From assembly GCF_004025965.2 (NCBI RefSeq), contig NZ_SAYU02000032.1:1-45487 (forward strand): 45,487 nucleotides of DNA. Direction: 5' to 3'. Both the position numbers and the translations under genes were made by a program. The notes under the pieces were generated by a model. The model was not told the origin of the DNA, did not search any database, and saw only the letters and a program-made list of their open reading frames with translations. Position 1 is the stretch's first letter; every line of letters begins with the position of its first letter. This document shows, one piece after another, positions 32,265 through 38,995 of the stretch. Source of the stretch: Phycicoccus flavus (GTDB lineage: Bacteria > Actinomycetota > Actinomycetes > Actinomycetales > Dermatophilaceae).

Positions 32265-32353
32265 GGACATTTCGGGGTGACCCCGAAATGTCACCGAGAC
32301 CCCGGTTCCGAACCCTTGCTCAGCGGACATTTCGGGGTCACCCCGAAATGTCC
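32265..32353. repeat. Pair of 27-bp palindromes, 60 bp apart
   Basis: Palindrome 1 is GACATTTCGGGG-TGA-CCCCGAAATGTC (32266-32292); palindrome 2 is GACATTTCGGGG-TCA-CCCCGAAATGTC (32326-32352), extended by one pair at 32325/32353. They are identical except for loops that are complementary (TGA and TCA), so one is the inverse of the other. An 18-base left flank (from CAGCGG) is repeated exactly 60 bases apart. They lie between the antiporter stop and the serS promoter. Possible roles are terminators, a repetitive palindromic family, or protein-binding sites. Confidence 0.85.
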
Positions 32354-32392
32354 ACCGGGTGGAGGCGGGAGGGGCTGGGGTGGGTCGTGGGG

Positions 32393-33703
32393 TCAGCGGG
32401 AGGCGGGCTGCCCGGCGAGGGGTTCGCGCCGGTTGTCCAGCCAGCGCATGGCGGGGGTCGCGAGGACGCCGTGGACGAAGACGGACAGGGCGATGGTGAA
32501 GGTGACCGTCGACCACATCCAGCGCTCCTCGGTGAAGGCCGTCGTGCCGGCGGCGAACGCCAGGTAGAAGACCGACCCGATGCCGCGGACGCCGAAGAAC
32601 CCGACGACGAGCCGCTCGCGGTGGTCCAGTCCCGCCGTGCCCCGGCGCGTGCGGTGGCCGAGGAAGGCGAGGTAGCCGGCCAGGGGCCGGACGACGAACA
32701 CGAGAGCGAGGCCGACGACCACCCCGCGCAGGTCGAGGTTGGCGAGCAGCCCGCGGGTGAAGGCGAACCCGAGCCCGAGCAGCAGCACGAGCGTGAGCAG
32801 CGTCTCCAGCCGCTCGACGGCCCCGTGCATCGCGGCGTGGAAGTCCGACATCCGCTCGACCGACCGGATGGTCACCGCGCAGGCGAACACGGCGAGGAAG
32901 CCGTAGCCGTGCACGGCCTCGGCCAGGCCGTAGGACAGCAGCAGCGCGGCGACGGCGAGCAGCGGCTCCTCGGCCTCGGCCAGCCGCAACGAGCGCCGCG
33001 TGGACCGGAACGCCAGCCACGCGAGCAGCCACCCGAGCAGGGCCCCGACGAGGACCCCGACGACGGTCTTGCCCACCAGCTCCCAGCCGACCCAGCGCCA
33101 CACCCCGCCGGCCGGCGCGCCCGCCGCGAGGAAGATCGCCGCCCAGACGAAGGGGAAGGCCAGGCCGTCGTTGAGCCCGGCCTCGCTCGTTAGCGCGAAG
33201 CGGACCTCGTCGTCCTCGTCGACCTCGTCCTCGGCTCCCTCGAGCGTCGGGCCGGCGACCTGCACGTCGGACGCGAGCACCGGGTCGGTCGGCGCGAGCA
33301 CCGCGCCGAGCAGCACGGCGGCCGGCAGGGCCACCCCGAGCGGGCCCCACGCGAGCAGCGCCACCCCGGCGATGGTCAGCGGCATCGTGATGCCGAGCAG
33401 CCGCCAGGCCGGCGACCACGTCCCCCACGACGCGCGCAGCCGCGGGCGCAGCGGCCGGTCCAGGGCCAGCCCGACGCCCATGAGCGCGACGAGCACCGTG
33501 ACCTCGGCGAGGTGCTCGATCCACGGCCGGACGGCCACCGGGTCGATCGTCGCCGACCGGGTCACCGGGAGCAGCCCGACGCCCATCCCCGCGAGGACGA
33601 GGACGATCGGCGCGGAGAGCGCCCATCGCCGGATGACGCCGGGCAGGACGGCGGCGAGGAGCAGCGCCGCCCCGAGCAGGCAGTAGACGAGCGTCGGGCT
33701 CAC
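32393..33703 (-). CDS. Cation/proton antiporter (CPA1/NhaP-like)
   Basis: 436 residues with about 12 membrane helices, Na+/H+ exchanger domain. LGAVLAPTDPVLASDVQV carries the TDP motif of helix 5, and LTSEAGLNDGLAFPFVW carries the ND motif of the ion-binding site. FGVRGIGSVFYL is the late conserved helix. A notably acidic loop (EGAEDEVDEDDEVRF) sits between the TDP and ND helices and may sense ions. It exchanges Na+ or K+ for protons across the inner membrane. Its GTG overlaps the stop of the DinB gene by 4 bases. Confidence 0.92.
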   Translation of the reverse strand: MSPTLVYCLLGAALLLAAVLPGVIRRWALSAPIVLVLAGMGVGLLPVTRSATIDPVAVRPWIEHLAEVTVLVALMGVGLALDRPLRPRLRASWGTWSPAWRLLGITMPLTIAGVALLAWGPLGVALPAAVLLGAVLAPTDPVLASDVQVAGPTLEGAEDEVDEDDEVRFALTSEAGLNDGLAFPFVWAAIFLAAGAPAGGVWRWVGWELVGKTVVGVLVGALLGWLLAWLAFRSTRRSLRLAEAEEPLLAVAALLLSYGLAEAVHGYGFLAVFACAVTIRSVERMSDFHAAMHGAVERLETLLTLVLLLGLGFAFTRGLLANLDLRGVVVGLALVFVVRPLAGYLAFLGHRTRRGTAGLDHRERLVVGFFGVRGIGSVFYLAFAAGTTAFTEERWMWSTVTFTIALSVFVHGVLATPAMRWLDNRREPLAGQPASR

Positions 33704-34245
33704 CGGCGGGCGGCCCCGACATCCTGCAGGTGGTGCGCGAGGTCGTGCAGGCCGTAGCGCACGAGCCCGAGCAGGTCGAAGCGCGAGCCGTTCGACCGCG
33801 TCGCCGGGCGCTCCCACGCGTCGTCGGGCACGTCCGCCACCGTCCGCGACCAGGCGTCCGCCGCGGCGTCGACCTCGTGCGCGACGACGGCCGGGTCCTG
33901 CTCGCCGTAGCCCTGCGCGACGGCGGTCTCGTCCTGGTCCCAGTTCGCGAACGTCGGGTCGTCCTCCTCGAGCACCAGGCGGGTGCGCTCGTCGAAGAGC
34001 CGGCACACGTCGCGGACGTGGCACCCGTACTCCAGCGGCGACCACGTGGCGGCGTCGGGGCGCCGGGCGGCGCCGTCGCCCGCGAGGACGCCGGCCCAGG
34101 GGGCGGTGAGCGCAACGATCAGCCCGGCCAGGTCGTCCGCCGGCACCGTTCCCGCCTCGAAGCCGCAGTCCGGGCAGGCCCGTTGCAGCGTCCAGGTCCA
34201 GTCCTTGGAGTCCGGGACGATGCCGTCCGGCGAGGCTGCCGTCAT
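33700..34245 (-). CDS. DinB family protein
   Basis: 181 residues, four-helix DinB/YfiT-like fold that normally binds a divalent metal through three histidines. Candidate ligands are His in EYGCHVRDVCRLFDER and the pair in GLHDLAHHLQDV near the C-terminus. An N-terminal CPDCGFE motif (two cysteines) precedes the domain. Related actinobacterial proteins include mycothiol-dependent enzymes, but the substrate here is unknown. The ATG at 34245 is 7 bases after TAGGCT (minus strand). It is the first gene of an operon with the antiporter. Confidence 0.85.
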   Translation of the reverse strand: MTAASPDGIVPDSKDWTWTLQRACPDCGFEAGTVPADDLAGLIVALTAPWAGVLAGDGAARRPDAATWSPLEYGCHVRDVCRLFDERTRLVLEEDDPTFANWDQDETAVAQGYGEQDPAVVAHEVDAAADAWSRTVADVPDDAWERPATRSNGSRFDLLGLVRYGLHDLAHHLQDVGAARR

Positions 34246-34252
34246 GTCGCGC

Positions 34253-34258
34253 AGCCTA
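34253..34258 (-). promoter_or_regulatory. -10 box of the DinB/antiporter operon (leaderless)
   Basis: TAGGCT on the minus strand, 7 bases before the ATG at 34245. Confidence 0.5.
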
Positions 34259-34289
34259 CGGCGATGACCGCCCGTGGCCTGGACTGATG

Positions 34290-34295
34290 TACGTT
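34290..34295 (+). promoter_or_regulatory. -10 box of the diacylglycerol-kinase-like gene (leaderless)
   Basis: TACGTT, 7 bases before the GTG at 34303. The in-frame TTG at 34294 overlaps this box and is unlikely as a start. Confidence 0.5.
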
Positions 34296-34302
34296 GCCGT
34301 CT

Positions 34303-35448
34303 GTGTCGGGCGAGACGTGGACGTTCGTGGGGATCGCGGTGGCCGTGGTGTTCGCGGTCGTCGGGCTGGTCCTCGTGCTGCAGTCCCGTGAGCCGGGTCG
34401 GCACGCCGACCCCGGGACCCGCCCCTCCCGCGACGCCTTCCGCCAGGGCGAGGCCCCCGAGCCGCCGCCGCGCAAGCGCGCCGCGGTCGTCGTCAACCCG
34501 ACGAAGTTCGAGGACCTCGACGAGGTTCACGAGAAGCTGAAGAAGGTCTGCGCCGACCACGACTGGGACGACCCGCTGTTCCTGGAGACGACGAAGGACG
34601 ACGTCGGCTTCGGGCAGACCCGCGAGGCGCTCGAGCAGGGCGTCGACCTCGTCTGCGCGCTCGGCGGGGACGGCACCGTCCGCGCCGTCGGCGAGGAGCT
34701 CGTCGGCACCGACGTGCCCTTCGGCCTGCTGCCCGGCGGCACCGGCAACCTCCTGGCCCGCAACCTCCTGCTGCCGGTCGACGACCTCGAGAAGGCGATG
34801 GCGGTGGCCCTCACCGGGCGCAACCGCCGCATCGACGTCGCGTGGATGGTGCTCGACGAGGACGACGAGTCGCTGGAGCTCGAGGAGGGCGCGGGCGCCA
34901 ACTCCTCCAGCGGGCCACGCAAGCACGCGTTCTTCGTCATGGCCGGGCTCGGGCTGGACGCCGCCATCATGGACTCGACGTCCGAGGAGCTGAAGAAGCG
35001 GATCGGCTGGGCGGCGTACGTCCCGTCCGGCTTCTCGCACTGGCTGGGGGACCGCTTCACGACGACGGTGGCCATCGACGGCGGCGCCGAGGAGACCAAG
35101 CGCGCCCGGATGGTCGTCATCGGCAACTGCGGCAAGATCACCGGCGGCATCGAGCTCATGCCCGACGCCGAGCCGGACGACGGCCTGCTCGACCTCATCG
35201 TCCTCGCGCCGCGGGGCGTCGCCGCCTGGGCGTCCGTCGCGGCCCGGGTCGTCACCCGCAGCGACCGGACGAGCTCGGACCTCTCCCGCTCGAAGTGCAC
35301 GGCGGCCACGGTGCGCGTCGACGAGAAGCAGCGCGTCCAGCTGGACGGCGACATCATCGGCGAGGCCAGCCGGCTCGCCGTCGAGATCGAACCGCGCGCC
35401 GTCGTCGTCCGCACCGAGGTCGGCAAGAACGGCTCCCCCACCTCGTGA
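34303..35448 (+). CDS. Diacylglycerol kinase-family lipid kinase, membrane-anchored
   Basis: 381 residues. One N-terminal membrane helix (about 6-24) is followed by a proline-rich linker and a DAGK catalytic domain (from about 60). The nucleotide site is GGDGT (121-125) in CALGGDGTVRAVGEEL, followed by FGLLPGGTGNLLARNLLL. The C-terminal sandwich holds GLGLDAAIM and VQLDGDIIGEAS. It should phosphorylate a lipid such as diacylglycerol at the membrane. The membrane anchor is unusual for simple DgkB-type enzymes. The 85-bp palindromic element starts 2 bases after its stop. Confidence 0.9.
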   Translation: MSGETWTFVGIAVAVVFAVVGLVLVLQSREPGRHADPGTRPSRDAFRQGEAPEPPPRKRAAVVVNPTKFEDLDEVHEKLKKVCADHDWDDPLFLETTKDDVGFGQTREALEQGVDLVCALGGDGTVRAVGEELVGTDVPFGLLPGGTGNLLARNLLLPVDDLEKAMAVALTGRNRRIDVAWMVLDEDDESLELEEGAGANSSSGPRKHAFFVMAGLGLDAAIMDSTSEELKKRIGWAAYVPSGFSHWLGDRFTTTVAIDGGAEETKRARMVVIGNCGKITGGIELMPDAEPDDGLLDLIVLAPRGVAAWASVAARVVTRSDRTSSDLSRSKCTAATVRVDEKQRVQLDGDIIGEASRLAVEIEPRAVVVRTEVGKNGSPTS

Positions 35449-35449
35449 A

Positions 35450-35534
35450 CTTTCTCGCCTGATCCCGGAAGGTTCGGGTTCGCCGGGGTTCGGAGGGTGC
35501 GCGAACCCGAAGGTTGCGGGATCAGGCGAGAAAG
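35450..35534. repeat. 85-bp palindromic intergenic element, copy 2
   Basis: The outer arms at 35450-35467 and 35517-35534 form a perfect 18-bp inverted repeat (left arm begins CTTTCTCGCCTG). The inner arms TTCGGGTTCGC (35473-35483) and its complement (35501-35511) flank a 17-base loop; 5 bases on each side between outer and inner arms are mostly unpaired. It has the same architecture as copy 1 (1278-1362), inverted. It lies between the convergent lipid kinase and zwf genes and may act as a bidirectional terminator. Confidence 0.85.
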
Positions 35535-35574
35535 GTGCGCCGGCGCGCGGGGGTCGCCCGTCGGCCGAGCGAGC

Positions 35575-35664
35575 GCACGCCAGCCGATCGCGCGGCGACC
35601 GTCCCCTCGCCGGGCGACCGCACGGCAGCCGATCGCGCGGCGACCGTCCCCTCGCCGGGCGACC
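35575..35664. repeat. 45-bp direct tandem repeat, two units
   Basis: Units at 35575-35619 and 35620-35664 are nearly identical (visible difference: GCACGC versus GCACGG at the start). Each contains CCGATCGCGCGGCGACC and CCCCTCGCCGGGCGACC. It is in the non-coding gap between the lipid kinase and zwf; I see no convincing gene there. Confidence 0.75.
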
Positions 35665-35744
35665 GCGCCGGCCGACCGCCCCCGCGACCAGCCACCGCAC
35701 ACGGCAGACCGTGTGCAGCCGGACGGGGGTGACCGGCGCCGGGG

Positions 35745-37205
35745 TCAGTGGGCGGGGTGCTCCTCGGGCTTGGTCGTCGTGCGGCCCTCGCGCCACTTGC
35801 GCTCGAACGGCAGCCGCCAGGTGAACGGTGCGATGAGCTGGTGGATCTGGTTCGGCCCCCACGTGCCCTGCGAGTACGGGTGCACCGGCGGGGGGTTGTC
35901 GATGACCGGCTGGCTGATCTCCCACAGCCGCTCGATGCCGGTGGCGGACGTGAACAGCGTGCGGTCGCCGCGGGCGGCGTCGTAGATGAGCCGCTCGTAG
36001 GCCTCGAGGACGTTGCCGGCCCAGTTCGTCTCGCCCATCGCGAACTGCATCGACAGCTTGTCCAGCCGGAAGCCCGGCCCGGGCCGCTTGCCGTAGAACG
36101 ACAGCGACATCCGGGAGCGGTCGGCGAGGTCGAAGGTCAGGTGGTCCGGCCCCTGGTCGCCGACGCCCGAGCCCTTGGGGAACATCGACTGCGGCGGCTC
36201 CTTGAAGGCGATGGAGATGATCCGGGCCCCCTCCGCCATCCGCTTGCCGGTGCGCAGGTAGAACGGCACGCCGGCCCAGCGCCAGTTGTCGACGAAGCAC
36301 TTCAGCGCGACGAAGGTCTCGGTCTCGGAGTCCTGCGCGACGCCCGGCTCGTCGTGGTAGCCGACGTACTGGCCGCGCACGACGTCGGCCGGCTGGATGG
36401 GCTGCATCGAGCGGAAGACCTTGTTCTTCTCCCGGCTGATGGCGAACGGCTCGAGCGCCGTCGGCGGCTCCATCGCCGTGAATGCGAGGATCTGGAACAG
36501 GTGCGTGACGACCATGTCGCGGTAGGCACCGGTCGTCTCGTAGAAGTCGGCGCGCTGGCTGAGGCCGAGCGTCTCCGGCACGTCGATCTGCACATGGGAG
36601 ATGTTGTTGCGGTGCCAGATCGGCTCGAAGAGGCCGTTGGCGAACCGGAAGGCGAGGATGTTCTGGGCCGGCTCCTTGCCGAGGAAGTGGTCGATCCGGA
36701 AGATCTGCTCCTCGTCGAAGACCTCGTGCAGCTCGGCGTTGAGGGCGACGGCCGACCCGTGGTCGTGCCCGAAAGGCTTCTCCATGATGACGCGGCTCTT
36801 GCCGACGAGGTCCGCCTCGCCGATCGTGCGCACCGCCGCCAGCGCCGCCTTGGGCGGGACCGCGAGGTAGTGCAGGCGCTGCGAGGTGTCCCCCGGCAGC
36901 TGCTCCTCGGCCGCGAGGACGGCGTCGTGCAGGGCGCCCGGTCCGGCCTCCAGCCCCACGTAGTCGAGCCGTTGGGCGAACTCGCGCCAGTCGGCGTCGC
37001 CGACGTCGCGGGTGCTGAACTCCCGGACCGCGTCCATCGCGAGGTCCCGGAACTCCTCGCGCGACATCTCGTCGAGGGAGGTCCCGACGACGCGCAGGTC
37101 GTCCAGGAGCTTGGACTGGAAGAGGTGCAGCAGCCCGGGGATGAGCTTGCGTTTGGCCAGGTCCCCCGTGGCGCCGAAGAGGATGACGGTCGTGGGCGCG
37201 GTCAT
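35745..37205 (-). CDS. zwf: Glucose-6-phosphate 1-dehydrogenase
   Basis: 486 residues, oxidises glucose 6-phosphate with NADP+ (or F420-independent NAD+), the entry to the oxidative pentose phosphate pathway. The Rossmann loop is FGATGDLAKRKLIPGL near residues 9-24; EKPFGHD and the substrate/catalytic motif RIDHFLGKEPAQNI (near residue 180) are intact. The ATG at 37205 has GGAGG 3 bases upstream, and CAGAGT 7 bases upstream might be a -10 box. No transaldolase, transketolase or opcA gene is adjacent, unlike the common actinobacterial zwf cluster. Confidence 0.96.
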   Translation of the reverse strand: MTAPTTVILFGATGDLAKRKLIPGLLHLFQSKLLDDLRVVGTSLDEMSREEFRDLAMDAVREFSTRDVGDADWREFAQRLDYVGLEAGPGALHDAVLAAEEQLPGDTSQRLHYLAVPPKAALAAVRTIGEADLVGKSRVIMEKPFGHDHGSAVALNAELHEVFDEEQIFRIDHFLGKEPAQNILAFRFANGLFEPIWHRNNISHVQIDVPETLGLSQRADFYETTGAYRDMVVTHLFQILAFTAMEPPTALEPFAISREKNKVFRSMQPIQPADVVRGQYVGYHDEPGVAQDSETETFVALKCFVDNWRWAGVPFYLRTGKRMAEGARIISIAFKEPPQSMFPKGSGVGDQGPDHLTFDLADRSRMSLSFYGKRPGPGFRLDKLSMQFAMGETNWAGNVLEAYERLIYDAARGDRTLFTSATGIERLWEISQPVIDNPPPVHPYSQGTWGPNQIHQLIAPFTWRLPFERKWREGRTTTKPEEHPAH

Positions 37206-37558
37206 GGCCTCCACTCTGTCGGTCCCGCGGCGCCCGGCGCTACCCCGGGGCGCCGCGGACGTCCACCCGTCGAACACCCGCCGCCAGTTCGTCGCCCCCG
37301 GAATAGGTTCACGTTCGCAGGGGGTTGGCCCCCTCGACGACGTCGGCGTTCGCTCGCCGGTGTTCGGCACGGGCAGGGCCGCGCCGGCGCAGGGGCCCGC
37401 GCGGACCTGCCCTCGTCGGACCGTGACCGCGAGTGACCGGTGGCCGGGCGCACGTGAGCAGCCGGCTCACCCGAACAGCCGGCGACCCCGGTCCTCGTCG
37501 GCCGCGAGCCCCGGCGGACACGCGGACCCCGCCGACCCGGTGTGCTCGAGCGCCGGGG
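37206..37558. other. Non-coding gap between zwf and the iron-uptake genes
   Basis: About 350 bases. The reading frames here look like shadows. No trace of an M75 (imelysin) domain or of EfeB is seen in any frame. AGGGGG-TTGG-CCCCCT (about 37319-37334) is a small hairpin. The promoter of zwf should be in the left part. Confidence 0.5.
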
Positions 37559-37954
37559 TCAGGAGATCTCGAAGTCGGCGCGGATGCCGTCGCCGGACTG
37601 GCCCGGCTTGCAGGCCGTGACGTAGTCGCCGGCGACGACGTCGTCGATCGTGAGGGTGCGGGTGAGGCCGGGGCCGATGTTCTCGACCTCGCCGATGATC
37701 TCCTCGTCGCTCGCGTAGAGGTAGAACTCGGTGACCGAGCTGCCCTCGTTGGTGACGGTGAACGCGACGCTGCCGGGCTTGGCCGAGGTGGCCGAGAGCT
37801 CACACGCGTCGTCGGTGGCCGTGACGGTGACGGACGTGCCGGCCGTGTCGGCGCCGGCGGCACCGTCGGTGACGGTGCCTTCGTCGCTCTCACCGCAGCC
37901 GGTGAGGGCGAGGGCGCAGACGGCGAGGGCGGGCAGCAGGGCGGGGATGCGCAT
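37559..37954 (-). CDS. EfeO-like cupredoxin lipoprotein without M75 domain
   Basis: 131 residues. A lipoprotein signal with lipobox ALTGC (Cys20) is followed by one cupredoxin domain (about 40-131) very like the N-terminal domain of EfeO: VTVTATDDACELSATSAKPG, FTVTNEGSSVTEFYLY, GEVENIGPGLTRTLTI and TACKPGQSGDGIRADFEIS. Full EfeO continues with a peptidase-M75/imelysin domain of some 240 residues; here a stop follows directly and no remnant is seen downstream. It lies 25 bases after efeU and is probably co-transcribed from the iron-regulated promoter. It likely binds copper or iron on the outer face of the membrane and serves EfeU (inference). Confidence 0.88.
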   Translation of the reverse strand: MRIPALLPALAVCALALTGCGESDEGTVTDGAAGADTAGTSVTVTATDDACELSATSAKPGSVAFTVTNEGSSVTEFYLYASDEEIIGEVENIGPGLTRTLTIDDVVAGDYVTACKPGQSGDGIRADFEIS

Positions 37955-37979
37955 TCGTGGTCTCCGGGCGGGAAGGGGT

Positions 37980-38840
37980 TCAGACGGCCGCGGTCTCGGT
38001 CGGGGCGGGGGTGCGCTCGGGGGCGGCGGCGACGGTGGTGCGGGTCGGGCGCAGGAAGAAGAAGAGGACGACGCCGACGTACAGCACCCAGGCGACGGCC
38101 TGCAGCACGGTGGTCTGCGGGGTGAAGTTGACGATGCCCTTGAGCAGCGCGGCGTACCAGGACCCGCCGTTGATGGTGCCGGACAGGTCGAAGGCCAGGG
38201 TGTTCAGGCCGGGCAGGACCGCGGCCTCCTGCAGGTCGTGCAGGCCGTAGGCGAGGATCCCTGCGGCGACGACGACGAGACCGATGCCGGTCCAGCGGAA
38301 GAACTTCGCGAGGTTGATCTGCAGTGCGCCGCGGTAGAGCAGGTACCCGAGGACGACCGCGCCGCCGATGCCGACCGCCCAGCCGAGCAGCGGCACGGTG
38401 TTGCCCGCGCCGGCGGCCTCGGCGGTGGCGTAGAAGAAGATCGCGGTCTCGAGCCGCTCGCGCCCGACGCCGAGGAAGCCGACGAGCGCGACGGCCAGCG
38501 GCCCGAGGTCGAGGGCGCGGTCCAGGCGGCCCTTGAGCTCACCGGAGATCGTGCGCGCCGCGGACTTCATCCAGAAGACCATGGCGGTGACGAATCCGAC
38601 GGCGACGATGCTCGCGGTCCCGCCGACGATCTGCTGCGCCTCGAAGGAGAGGCTGCGGGTGCCGAAGGTCAGCACGGCGCCGAGGGCGACCGACAGGGCG
38701 ACGGCGACGCCGACCCCGGCCCACACCCAGCGCACGCCCCAGGTGCGTCCCGTCTTCGTGAGGAAGGCGAGGAGGATGACGACGACGAGGGCGGCCTCGA
38801 GGCCCTCGCGCAGGCCGATGAGCGCGTTGCTCACGAACAT
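37980..38840 (-). CDS. efeU: Iron permease EfeU (FTR1 family)
   Basis: 286 residues, about seven membrane helices, homologous to yeast Ftr1. The two iron-transporting RExxE motifs are intact: REGLE (11-15) and RERLE (127-131). The C-terminal cytoplasmic tail is short and Pro/Thr-rich. Usually EfeU works with EfeO and the heme peroxidase EfeB; only a cupredoxin-only EfeO accompanies it here. The ATG at 38840 has a GGGAG ribosome site. Two adjacent DtxR/IdeR-type boxes upstream indicate repression by iron. Confidence 0.94.
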   Translation of the reverse strand: MFVSNALIGLREGLEAALVVVILLAFLTKTGRTWGVRWVWAGVGVAVALSVALGAVLTFGTRSLSFEAQQIVGGTASIVAVGFVTAMVFWMKSAARTISGELKGRLDRALDLGPLAVALVGFLGVGRERLETAIFFYATAEAAGAGNTVPLLGWAVGIGGAVVLGYLLYRGALQINLAKFFRWTGIGLVVVAAGILAYGLHDLQEAAVLPGLNTLAFDLSGTINGGSWYAALLKGIVNFTPQTTVLQAVAWVLYVGVVLFFFLRPTRTTVAAAPERTPAPTETAAV

Positions 38841-38865
38841 CCGGATCTCCCACGAGCTCTCGAAG

Positions 38866-38884
38866 TGAGGTATTCCTTACCTAA
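38866..38884. promoter_or_regulatory. DtxR/IdeR-type iron box, proximal to efeU
   Basis: TGAGGTATTCCTTACCTAA matches the 19-bp DtxR/IdeR consensus TWAGGTWAGSCTWACCTWA at 16 of 19 positions. It lies 26 bases before the efeU start. Confidence 0.8.
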
Positions 38885-38885
38885 A

Positions 38886-38904
38886 TAAGGTAACCCTAAC
38901 CTCC
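38886..38904. promoter_or_regulatory. DtxR/IdeR-type iron box, distal to efeU
   Basis: TAAGGTAACCCTAACCTCC matches the same 19-bp consensus at 16 of 19 positions. It is separated from the first box by one base, so the centres are 20 bp apart, about two helical turns. Confidence 0.8.
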
Positions 38905-38995
38905 GCCCGTGCGTCAAGGAGATCTTCCTCGGGGCGGGACGACGCACCCGGGGCCGCAGGGCGACGGCCCCGAGGCGTGGGGCAGTCTTGCTCGG

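Noticed and set aside
32217-32392. Extension of a coding frame through the twin palindromes (TFRGxPEMS repeats)
   Set aside because: The repeated peptides are only a translation of the palindromes; the antiporter has a clear stop at 32393-32395.
35575-35664. CRISPR array
   Set aside because: There are only two directly adjoining 45-bp units with no spacers and no cas genes.
37206-37558. Frameshifted M75 domain continuing the EfeO-like gene
   Set aside because: The gap is too short for an M75 domain of about 240 residues, and no frame shows its motifs.
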